64,000 bases of DNA from Isoetes taiwanensis (GCA_021234155.1 JAJEKV010000105.1:3146937-3210936); one strand, 5' to 3'; positions 13,605 through 25,523 are shown, numbered from the stretch's first letter. Program-made: numbers and translations. The notes: generated by a model not told the origin, from the sequence alone.

Positions 13605-16600
13605 GTCTATTGCTCATAAGCCTCTCGAGGAGGCCATGGAGCACATGAACAACTCTTGTTTAAATTTTAGCATCAAGGCATGGTGTGCATCCATCGCCCT
13701 TATATAAGGACCTAATGCCATTGGTGGTAATAGCATCAGAGAGTAAACGCTTCATGCTCAGATCCCAAAGTTTTGTCTAATATGTGCATATTCGTAGCAT
13801 ACTAAGAAAACATGGCGCTCATCTTCAACCTGTCCCGCTCTGCACAATTTACATGTACGATCTTCCACTGGAATTTTTGCCCATCTCGCCAATTTCAATT
13901 TCCAGCTCAGTGTGACCACGCCCCTGCACTGGAAATAAGTCTCCTTTGTATCTTTAGATATATTTAAGCCTTGATATAAGCGGCTCTCATATGTGATCAT
14001 ATGGTTAACATTTGTCTGATATTCCAAGATCCTTTTCCCCGGAATAGCCCATAGCTTATCCACTGCTGCCTTTTCGAGCATGGCCCGGGCCTCTTGTTTT
14101 TCAAGCGGCCATGTACTGCCAACGCCCCATCTGATTGCCCACGCCTGCAGGCCTCTACACCAATCTGATGTTACCATTGCTTGATGGGATAGCCGTCTAG
14201 TGTCTTGTGCCATGACCCTATTATAGAAATTGATTGCCTGGTATAATCCTTTAAGTTCAAGTGGAAACATTCCTACTTCTGCCAGCATTATAGCATGATC
14301 TGATTCCTAGTTCTTCTTTCAGGAATAGCTTTTGTACTGCTTCGATTTGTCTCCACATCCTAGATGAGATACATGCTCCCTAGATGGGGACACCATACAA
14401 CACTATAGTTTGGACCCGGGGGATTTGAATAAAATTTTCTTCAAGTTCCAATCGATGAAGAAGCTTTGCTACACTTAACCAACATGCTGTATAAAAGCGG
14501 CTTTTCCTCCCGAGGCTCTCCTGTTTATGCAATTTTTCCAGCTATAGTTAGAAGTGATGTTAATTCCCAAGTATTTATACTCCAAAATCTGCCCCATATA
14601 TGTGAATACTGGTCTATCTTGAAGCCAAATACCATAATTTTGGACTTTGAGAGATTTACCTTCATCTTTTTTCCTCACAAAATAGTTCCAGATTGTTTAG
14701 ATGTTCCTGTAAGGTTGTCCTCTTGTTTGCAATCAAGACCACATCATCCGCATATAAGAGAAGCTGCACTACATATGCGCCAAAATTTGGTTCCTAGGAG
14801 GATCGGCTCTCAACCGGTCATCAAGCTCGTCTATGAAGATTCCAAACAAGGTTGGAGATAGAGGGCAGCCTTGGCGAACCCCAATGGTCTTATCTCCGTA
14901 TCCACATCCTATGATACTCTGATTAGTACCTCTGTATACAGCTATGAGACCGCCCCTCTAAGTTCCTGTGGTACGCCAATTCGGGCCAGCCTATCTCCAA
15001 GCTCATTTCGTTGAACCATATCAAATGCCTTCGTGAAATCAATGAATGCTAAAAACAATGAAGCATTGGGAGCCTTTGCTTTTTCTATCAGTGTTCTAAG
15101 CGTGAGTACATGATCCAAAGTGCTATGCTGATTTATGAAACTAGCCTGATATGGTGAGCGAACCTTCTCATGTTTAGCCCATGAGCTCAATTTACTTTCA
15201 AGAAGGCTGCCTAGTAATTTAGAGAACACGCTTCCTATGAGAATGGTTCTCAGAATTACCGCTTTGTGTCTTGTCTCCTCCCCGCTATGAATGGTTTGTA
15301 CCCGGTGATCCTCCAACCGGATGGCAATATTGAATGAGACTCTTATTTAAGAGATCTGGCGAATTTTGAGTATTGTCTCCACTCCATTTAAAGAGCTCTA
15401 CAATGAGACCGCCTGCAAAGATGCTTTTGTTGTTTGTTGTTTTGCTAGACATTCTTGCACCTCTCGCTATAGTGAAGACCTTTAGTTGGAGCCGCTTCGT
15501 TCCGCTATTTTTGCACCCTCTATTTCATAAAGGGATCCGACTAGATCAATAAGTGCCTCATTTTCCAATCTGGTTGGCTTTGTTCCGGAAACTTTTGGGA
15601 TGTCTACTTAGCTGTTCCGATAGTTCCGATTGCCTTTGAGCATAAAAGCCCAGCTTTTTGTTCCCCGATGAGACTCCTGTACCACTTGGGTTTCTGTGGA
15701 TGCAATTACATTGTAAGCTATTCACCGCCTCTTGGCATTCCAGTCCCACCACGAATTGCATGGTTTACCTCTAACATATTTTCTTGTAAGACTAAAAGCC
15801 CGTGTTGCTGCAGTGAATACTAGCTCTTGAAAATTCCTTGCATCGGTTTCTAGGTCTCCACCCATAAAGCTCCATAGCGTGACTCTTCTACATGGTTTTG
15901 GTACGCCCATGTGATGTCTCCGTAATCCACTTTCAGCCTTGGATGGAAATGGGGTGCTTTTTGTTTAGATTAAGCACTAGATGCGGGAGGGCATGATCCG
16001 ATTCCGTGAAGATGCTCAAAGAACGAAAAATCTACAATGCTTTTATTTACGGCTAAAAAGATAGTCAATGATACTAGCTCCGCATGATTCGATATGTGAA
16101 CTTACCGTAGTCTAGGAACCGGGCTGATTCCATTTTATGATTTTCAATTGGCGGTTGTACTAAGCTCAAAGCCTCGACCCATCTCATTAGAAATCAGATT
16201 TGCTGGTCTTGTATTGTATGTGGTGTCTTCCAACTCATCCAGATAAACATTTGCGAGATCATCAAAGCCTTTGCTTGTTTGTCGCACAGGCGCCCATTGA
16301 AATCTCTCTGCTACAAATACTTCACCACGTGATCGTATTCTAAGATGTCGAGCATAGATTTCCAAAGCGGGCTTTCCCTATCCAGATCATGCACATTGTA
16401 TATATGCGGAATTCTACGGTGCAAAATAGCATGCTGCCGAAAACAGATTGCCCCAAATCCCATACATGCAGATCCATATATATTGATTGTTCGAGTCTTT
16501 TTTTAATAATTGAATTCATATGAAGTGCTAGCTCTTACGTAGATGGCAATGCCTCCAAACCCCGCCACTGCTCCCATTGTTTTCTCATTCCGGACTTGAT

Positions 16601-17490
16601 CCGGAAGAACAAAACCGTTCATGTCCGGGGGGAGACGACACCCATGTATCCATGTTTTGGTTGATACAAAAAGATCTTGATGTTTCATGTTTCAGCTATT
16701 GCATTTAGCTTGGCTTGGGTTAGTCCATGTGCATTCCATAGGGACGACTCTCAAAGCCCCCATCCTATTTATGTTTTTACTCGCTGTGATTATTGCCTTA
16801 CCAGGTTTGATCAAGGTATGCAACCAGGTCCTCTTTCTCTTGCTTCTTTTACTTTGCTCCATTCTTGCTTTCACGATTTCCAATTGCCACGGTGTAAGGT
16901 CTCGAACAACCAAATCTTCTCTCCCTTAAGGATCGCCCGGTTGTGTAATACCACGGTCTCTTTCGCTTCTTTTGTCTGGAATAATATTGGGCGAGTATAT
17001 GAACCGGGTTTTCCCAATCTACGTCACATGAAGAGGATCATGTAGATGCATGGTTTTTGAGAAAAATCTTCTCAAGATGTCGCATTAGATCTTCACCTTG
17101 ATTCATGTAAGCGGATATCTTGATTTTTTGCCCTGACTTCTTGATCTACTTGCTCACAGATGATACCTCTGGCATGGTGTATTTTCATTTGTTCTTTAGT
17201 GGTTTACGCCGCAAAGATACAAGCTTGTTCTCCTAGATGAGATGCAATGTGCCTTAAAACACAGCCAGAAGGTTTTGTAAGTTTAAATTGGTGTTCTGGG
17301 CCACCAATTCATCTAAAGCCCCCCGGATTCCTTCTATCTCTGATCTAAGGTTTAAACTTTCCTGCTTCAATTCAACCATAACTGCTAACAGATTTGCCGA
17401 GTCCCGATCGTACTCGGCTTCATACCCTTTCTTCGGCTTTTTGGGGCATCCCCTCTCTCTAAAACATGGCTTCCGATGCGCTAGCACTTC
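13605..17490 (-). mobile_element. LINE D: near full-length reverse copy, decayed
   Basis: Read right to left. ORF1-like coiled coil is at 17487-17254 (VMVELKQESLNLRSEIEG). An ORF1 C-terminal block with VVRDLTPWQLEIVKARME is at 16913-16692. The endonuclease (HQDLFVSTKTWI ... GGIAIYVRAS) is at 16688-16503 and continues near 16365-16144. RT is at 15316-14942 (GSVFSKLLGSLLESKLSSW, FIDFTKAFDMVQRNELG), with the box LLLYADDVVLIAN near 14745. The C-terminal frame 14288-13758 has the knuckle CKLC...ERHVFLVC, again C-X2-C-X9-H-X4-C. Internal stops and frameshifts abound. It lies tail to tail with LINE C, separated by the CT and ATT tracts. Confidence 0.9.
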
Positions 17491-17506
17491 AAATGTCTTC
17501 TACCCC

Positions 17507-17534
17507 TTCTACAACCATGCGAATGGTTGTAGAA
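17507..17534. repeat. Perfect 12-bp inverted repeat with 4-base loop
   Basis: TTCTACAACCAT, GCGA, ATGGTTGTAGAA. It lies at the 5' side of reverse LINE D and just before forward LINE E, so it marks the head-to-head junction between them. Confidence 0.9.
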
Positions 17535-17599
17535 CGAAGGTGTAGCATGTTATGCCAAGCACGAGATAGCACACTTATTCAATGTCATGAATAGGAACA

Positions 17600-20500
17600 C
17601 GTCAAAAGCGAAGACATTTGGATAGAAGGAAAAGCACATGATAGAATCTACATTGCAGTTGTTATTATCCCCTCGAATCACGGTGTATAAAAAGAGCGCA
17701 CATGGACAAGGATGATCCTTTTACCATTTAGAACAGAAGCACTAGAGCTCGACAAAAAGGAGATATTGTATTATTTGGGGATTTTAACGACAAAATTGCT
17801 AGTAGGCAAAGCATTCATATGCATGGGGAAGGCGTCCCATATGGATGGAATCCGCTGTGAGCAAGATATTGATGAACTAGGACTTTCTCGCACAACCAAA
17901 GATAAAGAGATGAATGTACAACCACAAGGAGCACATTTGCTTAACATGTGTAGCGCCTAAATCTAGTTGTTTCAAATGGAATTCAAAGTTTTCCCGCTCT
18001 AGCAAGTGCACTTCCACTAGCTCTATGGGAAAAGGTAATAGTGTCTTTGATTTTGCATTAAAGGCGATATGCATATGCTCGATATAATACACGCTTTTTA
18101 TGTGGATAGCACATATGCTACCTCTCGACCATTATCCCATAGTATTGGATATGCAATTTATGAATAGTAGTGGGCAAAGATAGTGACCGCGAAAACATAA
18201 TGATTTCGGTCAATTCAATGCATCATAGAAAGAAGGACAAATGTATGGCATTGTGTGAAGGTAGATCTAAGCAAATTGTTTAAGCCATCGATGTCAGCAA
18301 AGATAAATGAGTTGCTTTACGGATATGCTCATAGGAGTTTAAAAAGAATGCTTTGAATAAAAAGAAGAGCAAAGGGGTTGCCTTGTAATAGTTGATTTGA
18401 TAGCGAAAAGCAAAAAGAAGTTTGAGGACTTTAAATCAGCAAAAAAGAAAAAGACAAAGATAAGGTTAGAAGGAATACGCATTTTAATTACAAGGAAGAA
18501 GAGGGCATATGTAAGTGCTGCGAAGCAAAGCAGAATTAGCAACTGAATTATTACAAGATCCTCGTAGATTTTGGGCACGCTTGAAGGCAAAGGGAAACAA
18601 AAGGCAAATAATGCTGGATGTGGATGCGCTCTCGTCCGCGGGTTAAGTAAGCTTTTTACCATATTGCTGGATTAGATGATAAGATCTGCAGCAAGGTAAT
18701 GTTGGTAGCCGGAGATGCTAAAGTGGGCAGTCCCACGGTGCTTGCAATAGTGACTAACATGATGAATGATGCATTGGCTAATGGCTTTCCACCCTCGTGG
18801 CAATTGAATAGGGTTATTACCCGTTGCACAAAGGGTGACATATATGATCCTCAGGAATTATAGAATGATAATGGTTGGGGAGTCTGCTTCTAAATTGTAT
18901 GCAACAATAATAGAAGAAGATTAGCGCGTAAAATTTTGAGGGAAAACATATTGGGGCCCTTGAGGGCAAAGCGGGCTTTAGGCCGGGAGATCCACTATTG
19001 ACCATTTGGTGGCCGTGAGCCATTATGGCCAAGCATTTTCCTTTGTTTGTAGATCTCGCAAAAGCATTTGACACAAGAAAAACGGGGGAATATATGGACT
19101 TACATGGGAAAAGATAAGGGTTCCAACAAAATGAGAAATGACGTTGTTGATTTATATGAGGCCGTAGTAGTACAACTTTCTTTTCCAATCAATCAACTTT
19201 GCCAAAATTTGTTGCCGGAATATAGGGGTTCGATAGGGTGTCTCCTTTCTAGCACTCTGTTGGGTATTTACATTGATCAATTAGAAAAATGGATGCGGGA
19301 ATATGGAGGAATGGGCACGCCACTAGCGAGGGTACATAGTGCGGTTGCTATTATCTGTGATGATATTACAATATTTGCTAGAAGTGCGAGAGATATGCAA
19401 AACATTTAAATGCATTGGCTAGGTTTTTGCTTGAAACGAAAGTGCTATGAAAGTGAATCTCTCAAGACTAAGATCTTAATTTTGGCATAATATCCCAGAT
19501 GGATTTCATTTTATTATAATGGAGAAGAAGTAGAAGTTACTAGCACATATAAGTATTTGGGCGATTATTGACCACAATTATAGCTGGAATAGAAGCGGTT
19601 GAACAACGCCGCGGATCTTTGGGATCAAAGCACTTTATGCAATTCAAATCAATCTAAGAAGGTGTATTATTGATTGGGATTTGATAAAAAGCTATATATA
19701 GCACTTGTTAAATATGTAATCCTATCTGATTTGTGAAGTCTAGGGGCGGGGATTATCGGGGCGACATGTGGAAGAGGATAGAAAAAATTCAGAAAAAGTT
19801 TTTGATGGCTGAATTAAGCGTAAAAGTACAAACACCATACCATATGCTTTTAGCGAAATGGGATTAATAGCATTGGAGGAAGAAGCACTCATTTAGACAC
19901 TTAAATATTTGTTTAGATACAGGGCAATGGACGAAGAGAGATTACCATTTTTAGCAATGAAACAAAGCATAGACAAGGGGTGGCATATGTGCATCAGACG
20001 TTGGTTAAGGAAGTGGAATATGGACTTAGACAATTTGCCTGATACTGAAGATAAAGTGGCAGCATGGGTAGGGGTACATATAATGTCACAAAGTATGGAG
20101 TAATTTTGGGCACCAAATGGCACTCTACAAGGATCACATAAACAGCAGTTTATCAGAAGCACCACACCTAATTGAGCAAACTTCTTACTACAAAAGGCAT
20201 TTAATATGTCGAATGCGCATGAGCTCCCACCATTTAGGAGTTGAAGTTGGAAGATGGGGGAAATTTTCTAGGCATCGCAGGGTATGCAAAGTATGTGGTA
20301 AAGACGAAGTAGAAGACGAGGAACACGTAATATTACATTGCCCCGCATATCAATAGATAGAGAAAGATTTGGAGTATCTGCGGTGACCACGATAAGCACA
20401 TTTTTCATGCTTCCCGCCACCACTATAGAAATTACCTTACGAAGTTATGAAGACGAGAGAAGTATTAACTAAGAACTACAAATGTTTACTTGATATGTAT

Positions 20501-20657
20501 GATGAACATGAGAGAGACGAGGATTTTGAGTTGGATGATGCTCTTGATGAGTGTAACATCAACTCCGACATGGAGAATTGATATTGTATAGCTGTAATTG
20601 TCATATAGACCTGATGGTCTGACGACGCAAGCTTAATAAACATTTCATTTCATTTCA
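17600..20657 (+). mobile_element. LINE E: decayed forward copy with preserved 3' end and tail
   Basis: 5' truncated in the endonuclease (frame 17712-17960). RT traces are at 18700-19400: the frame 19068-19409 has LLGIYIDQLEKWMREYGG and AIICDDITIFARSA, a YADD box changed to ICDD. C-terminal frames are at 19909-20103 and 20117-20356, the latter with SSHHLGVEVGRW and the knuckle CKVCGKDEVEDEEHVILHC. After a frame change an acidic tail (DEDFELDDALDE) ends at a stop near 20580. The 3' UTR holds the stem-loop at 20608-20619 and ends in a CATTT pentanucleotide tail at 20641-20657. Many stops make it non-functional. Confidence 0.88.
20608..20619 (+). other. Short stem-loop at the LINE 3' end
   Basis: GACC-TGAT-GGTC can pair as a 4-bp stem with a 4-base loop, 22 bases before the pentanucleotide tail. 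A related stem-loop (GACC-TATT-GGTC on the reverse strand) lies at the same place in the LINE end at 51.0 kb. In other LINEs, 3' stem-loops are recognised by the reverse transcriptase; that role here is inferred. Confidence 0.55.
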
Positions 20658-20669
20658 GAGTAAACTAGC

Positions 20670-20775
20670 AAGTTTAACTAATAGCCCATTGGATCTTGGG
20701 CTAGTACAACTATTACTACTAAGATAAAAAGGACCTATGCCTTGAACGCCTTTCAAGGGACAAAACCCAAAAGGA
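20670..20775 (-). mobile_element. Reverse LINE 3'-UTR scrap, tail to tail with LINE E
   Basis: The words GGGCTAGTACAA, ATTACTACTA and TTTCAAGGGA recur in the same order at 51050-51110, where they form the 3' UTR of a reverse LINE. This fragment therefore belongs to that second LINE family, is in reverse orientation, and abuts the tail of LINE E. Confidence 0.65.
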
Positions 20776-20991
20776 GAAAATGTCCATTTGTGCAAAACTA
20801 CTCAGAATATCAGCTATTGTAATTATCTTCAAATTCAACCATGACTATTAGAGCTAACCAAACTAGATTACACAAGTTTGTCCTTTACATTAAGAATCAT
20901 GAAAAACAAAAATTTGCAGCTCGGTAGTCATAAGATGAACCCACATGCCCGCAAAGAACTTCGAGATCATATGTCAATACTAAAATAAATA

Positions 20992-21444
20992 CCTCAAGGG
21001 TCCCAAATCAAACCAATAGATTAAAAGATTTTAAACACCAAAATTGTGAAAATATTGTGGCGTCCAACTTTTTTCATTTCTTTGGCATGCAATTAATAAT
21101 AGATAGATAGTATTTTTGAGTCATATAGAAAAGGCAGTACCGGGGCTAATCCAGCCCTGCTATCGATCATATCGCGACCGTGTGTCGCTATTTCTTATCA
21201 TGAAAAGAGTCAAAATCTTACACAAAGCCCTATACTGCGTTTAGTTACTCATTGTTCCGTTTCTTACTTGCCGATTCGTGTTTCTTGCACCTTTATTAAG
21301 GCTGATGCATTGCCACATGGCGATGCTAGATTGGCCCCGGTACCTTTTAAGTTTTGTGACAAAGTCCCTCCAGGGCTTGATTTGGGAGAAACCCTCGAAA
21401 AGGTTTCCCCTCAGAATCAAGCCCGGAAGGACTTTCCTATACAT
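20992..21444. repeat. Direct repeat copy 1 (LTR-like), about 453 bp
   Basis: Begins CCTCAAGGGTCCCA. It contains TTGTGGCGTCCAACTTT-like, AATTAATAATAGATAGATAG and ACTGCGTTTAGTTACTCAT words shared in the same order with the copy at 22235-22689, and ends with a long hairpin. Many small indels separate the copies. Confidence 0.85.
21361..21435. repeat. Long imperfect hairpin in repeat copy 1
   Basis: Arms of about 33 bases: AAAGTCCCTCCAGGGCTTGA... pairs with ...AATCAAGCCCGGAAGGACTTT around a loop near CTCGAAAAGG, with a few bulges. Confidence 0.85.
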
Positions 21445-22234
21445 AAACCCCACGAGTACCCTATGATTTTTGCTTTTTTTCCTGTATTTTTATTTCTGGG
21501 TAATTTCTGGGTTTCCCTATTCTAAGCGGTGCCGCCCTAATGGAAGTTTCTTGAAGCTATATAGCTGCCCGAAGCATGGGGATTTTTCTGTCCCTAGCTA
21601 TGGCTATGGTTGTTGCCCACCTCCTATCTGCCGGAATCCTTCTGGCGCTACTCGCCATAAGCTTCAAAACGAGCTCCAGGTCGCCATTTTACGGTGAGAG
21701 GCGAAAGTCTTGTGTCTGATTAGCGAAATCTCAAGAAAATGCGATGTATTACAGACTATGGCATGATGCTAATGGAGCTGGTGGGAGGAAGAAGGGCGAT
21801 GGAGGAGATCAGTTAATGAGGCAAGCTATTGGCGAGGCAGAGCTTGCTTGCTGGATTAGAAGAAATCATGGGCGATAGATTGAGAGAAATCGAAATGATG
21901 GGCCGAGATTGGGCAAATGTCGAAAATCATGAGCGATAGATTGATAGAAGGCGGTATAATGGGAAGGCGATATCGGGGCTCTCATCAACATTGCAATGCA
22001 GCTGCCTGTCGGTGAAAATCTTCTTTGCTCTCATCGGTAATCGGGGCTCTCATCGAGCAAGACAAACCTCACGAAGGCCAAGAACTCCGCCCGAAATCGC
22101 AAACACACTTAGCGATTGCCGCTCTATAAACCTCCGTAGGAATGCTCATTTTGGAACAATTTTGTTGACATGGAGAATATGCCGCGTGTCCAGAATCATA
22201 GGGTTTTCGCGTGGCTTTACGTTTTTATAACGTG
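21445..22234. other. Spacer between the two direct repeats
   Basis: About 790 bp with no convincing open frame. Short internal repeats such as GGGCGATAGATTGA/GAGCGATAGATTGA (about 21870 and 21930) and ATCGGGGCTCTCATC (about 21972 and 22042) are present. If the flanking repeats are LTRs, this would be the internal domain of a short non-autonomous element. Confidence 0.45.
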
Positions 22235-22689
22235 CCTCAAGGGTCCCAACCAAAACCAAGCCCGATTAAAAAGATTACGAGCGTAAAATTGTGAAAACTT
22301 GTGGCGTCCAACTTTTCATTTGTTTGGTAGTGCAATTAATAATAGATAGATAGTATTTTTCGAGGTCATCTGAAAAAAGGCGGTAGGGGCCAATCCCGGC
22401 CACTGGCTGTCGATCATATCAGCGGCCGATGTAAGCTATTTCTTATCATGAAAGCGAGCAAAATCTTACTACTCGCCCTTACTGCGTTTAGTTACTCATC
22501 GTTACGCATTTCTTACTTGTCGTTACGTGTTTTTCGGCTGCTATTCTCTTTGGTACGTACCCGCGTGTGGCGATGCTAGATTGGCTAAACCCTTTTTAGT
22601 TATGCCAAAGTCCCTCGGGCTTGATTCCAGGGAAACCCTCGGCAAGGTTTCCCCTCAAATCAAGCCCGGAGGGACTTTCCCTTATACAA
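22235..22689. repeat. Direct repeat copy 2 (LTR-like), about 455 bp
   Basis: Homologous along its length to 20992-21444, same orientation, with the same terminal hairpin. The pair spans about 1.7 kb in total, the size of a small non-autonomous LTR element, but no clear TG...CA ends, primer site or target duplication was seen. Confidence 0.85.
22607..22678. repeat. Long imperfect hairpin in repeat copy 2
   Basis: AAAGTCCCTCGGGCTTGATT... pairs with ...AATCAAGCCCGGAGGGACTTT. Both arms are preserved in both repeat copies although surrounding bases differ. Confidence 0.85.
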
Positions 22690-23556
22690 GAATTATGATA
22701 GCACCGACAACTGTTTAGTATGATGCATGAGAGAACGACAATTTCAAAAGGTTATGAAATTTAGCAATGCAGACGTAATACACTTTTCCATGTACTAATA
22801 ATAATGGGGAATGTGGGCTCTCCTCCTAGGTGCCATCTCAACCTCTTAGTTGGTGACCTTTTACCAATATCGGATTCCCACGTGCATTTAAGGAAGCGAT
22901 AAATCAGGGCCATTGAATGCTCATGTGTCGAACGTTGGGCGCCAGGCCTGCTTCAACGGTGTGGATGGAGTAGGAGGATCACTGCTTTACTCTGGACCGT
23001 TGGTTTGCTAAGTAGGAGAAGCTGCGGGTTCTTCTTCTCCCTTTCGTGTTAAGCAGCTCAATCAGAGCTGTAAGTCGCTCTGTTTCAACGCCATTCCGGC
23101 CCTTCCAGAGGTAGGATCTGTACCCTCTTGCATTTCCTGGCAATTTGGTGCATTTTCATGATCCTGCTCAACATTACCTCTGATCTGCTTCTCAATCCGA
23201 TCCTACTAAGCCCATTTTGGGTCCCTGCCTTCAAGATTTGCAGAGTTCCTAGCGGCATTTTGTCACAAGGATAGTAATCTTTATCATATCAAAATAAGAA
23301 GTGTCTCCGAGCTGAAAAATCAGCAGTAGCAGATAGGTTGGAGACCCGACAAGCAAGATTTAGAGCAATTTCGGATCTAATTGCCTCTTCTTGGAAGAAT
23401 TCATAGTGCAATTGCTCTGTTCTAGCTACGTGGAAAGATTTAGTTGGTGGGCGTTTGCATTCTCGATCGAGCAGTGTTTTTTGTCCTACAAGTCTTGCCA
23501 AAATTTTTCCAGCAAGTCCAAAAAGCCCATCGCCAAAGTTATCGGTTCAAATCGAT
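22690..23556. other. Upstream region of the COBRA-like gene
   Basis: No coding feature recognised. It should hold the promoter and 5' UTR of the gene that starts at 23557. No confident TATA box or other element was picked out. Confidence 0.35.
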
Positions 23557-25523
23557 ATGTTGTGTAGATGGATATTGGCGTTTACCTTGCTCAGTTTCTT
23601 CGCAGCGATTGGTAAGATTCTCAACAACAATTTCATCAGTAATGCTTCTATTTTTAGGAATTCACCAGAACAGAGCACAATGCCTTGGAAAGAATATTGA
23701 CCAACCCTGTCCGCATAATTATCGCTGCAAAGAGCACCGTTTCAGATTGTGCAATTAACACTCTCCATCCCTGTGCAGAGGCATTGATCCTTTAGATCCA
23801 AATGGAAATATCACGGTAAAATGGGATATAATCAACTGGACCGGCGATGGATACATAGTAAGATCAGACTTCCCTTTTCAAAATTTCTTCTCATTTGGGG
23901 CAGATTTTCTTTCGTATTTCTTGATCCAAAAAGGTAGGACTGGGTGTTGAAAAATTGTGGAAACAGGCGACTGTGACGATGATAAATTATCAGCAATATA
24001 GGCATATTGAACTGCCAGGCTGGAGAGTGAGCTGGACATAGGGCAAATAAAGAAGTAATCTGGAGCATGGTAGGAGCTCAGGCAACACTGCAAGGGGATT
24101 GTTCTAAGTTCAAATATAATGTGCCACATTCTTGTCTTAGAACCCCTACAATTGTAGACCTTATGCCTGGAGTTCCATACAGCCATCAAGTAGCAAATTG
24201 TTGCAGAGGAGTCCATGGGCCAGGATCCAAAGCGTGCAGTTGGAGCTTTTCAGTTCACTGTTGGCACATCCGGTACCACTAATAATAAAACTGTGGTTCC
24301 TCCAAAAACTTTTACTATTATGACCCAAGCTTCTAGGTATACCTGTGGCCCGGCTTATATAGTGAAGAATACGTTATTTCCTACCCCAGATGGCCGTCGT
24401 TTTACTCAAGCTTTAAGTAAACACCCACTCATTTCCTGTTCTTGATTCATGATTTCGTAGAGTATATAAATACTAACTTAGTTTTTTGTTTATCATTCTA
24501 GTGACATGGAATTATACTTGCGTTTATTCACAAAGTCTGGCCCAGAAATCGCCCAGTTGCTGTGTTTCCCTTTCGTCTTTTTGATGAAGATATTGTATCC
24601 TGCCCCAAATGCTCTTGCGGTTGCCAATCCAATATGACAGGGCAGATTTTAGCACAGAAGAAATCTGAAACTCAGCCCCTCTGTACAGATCCGTAAGTAA
24701 ATCTTGATCCCTTGATCTTCCTTTGCAGCTGGATTTTTGGATCAAAGAAAAGTGCTGAGAGATCTAGATCCAAGACTAATTTGATCTAATTCACCTTTTG
24801 GAATTTTTTCCGCTTATAGGTCAGATGCATATACTGCAGCAGCCACTAAAGCTTCAACCAGCACAGGTGTGGATGTACCAAAATTGCTGTATTGCTCCCA
24901 AGATATGTGCCCAATTAAAAGTTCATTTTCATGTAAAAATAAACTACAAAGGAATACTGGAGGGCTAAGGTTACCATCACAAATCGGCATGCCAAGAATT
25001 ACACTGATTGGACTCTGGTGCTCCAGCATCCCAATTTGAATAACTTAACAGAGTCCTTCAGTTTCGTTTCCAAGTTCTTGACACCTTACCCTACAGCAAG
25101 TGAGTAGTGCTTCATGTCTCTGTCACATGAATTGTTTATTAATCAGTTAACATTGCAATATCATGAACAGGAAAGAACAACTTTTCGATTCATTGTCAAT
25201 GATGAAGGTATATACTAATTTTTTTTTGGCGTTCACCTGCAGATGATAGTGTAATGTTTACCGGGATCAAATATTACAATGATATGCTGATGGAAGCAGG
25301 TGATTATGGCAATATACAGTCGGAAATTTTGATGAGAAAGGATGCAAGTTTTACTCTAAGCAAAGGGTGGGCCTTTCCACATAGAGTCCTTTTCAATGGA
25401 GATGAATGTGTAATGCCTTCAGCTGACCAGTACCCCATGCTGCCCAATGGAATAGAGAAATTAAAGGTCGGATTACTTTTACCTTTTGCTTTAGCAGCAC
25501 TTGCTCTGGCATTTCTAGCTTGA
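23557..25523 (+). pseudogene. COBRA-like GPI-anchored protein gene, six exons, with six single-base frame breaks
   Basis: COBRA proteins are extracellular GPI-anchored proteins that organise cellulose microfibrils. Exons with GT/AG borders are 23557-23611 (signal peptide, hydrophobic LAFTLLSFFAAI), 23779-23857 (DPNGNITVKWDIINWTGDGY), 23967-24416 (INYQQYRHIELPGW, GDCSKFKYNVPHSC, DLMPGVPY, VANCCRG), 24502-24692 (Cys-rich CPKCSCGCQ), 24820-25099 (VQHPNLNNLTESFSF with gtg read as Leu/Val) and 25243-25523 (KYYNDMLMEAGDYGNIQSE, GWAFPHRVLFNGDECVMP). The hydrophobic C-terminus LLLPFALAALALAFLA is the GPI-attachment signal. All exon phases agree. Single-base indels near 23785, 24040, 24214, 24582, 24917 and 24951 break the frame, yet frame-corrected exons show no stop. 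It is either a young pseudogene or a real gene with assembly errors. Family identity is very secure. Confidence 0.88.

Noticed and set aside
14466-14861. 131-codon + frame
   Set aside because: It lies antisense to the RT region of reverse LINE D, which explains the open frame.
16677-17045. 122-codon + frame with hydrophobic stretches
   Set aside because: Antisense to the LINE D ORF1/endonuclease junction; the reverse strand carries the recognisable motifs.
24215-24445. Separate small gene at 24215-24445
   Set aside because: It is the out-of-phase continuation of COBRA exon 3 after a one-base indel.
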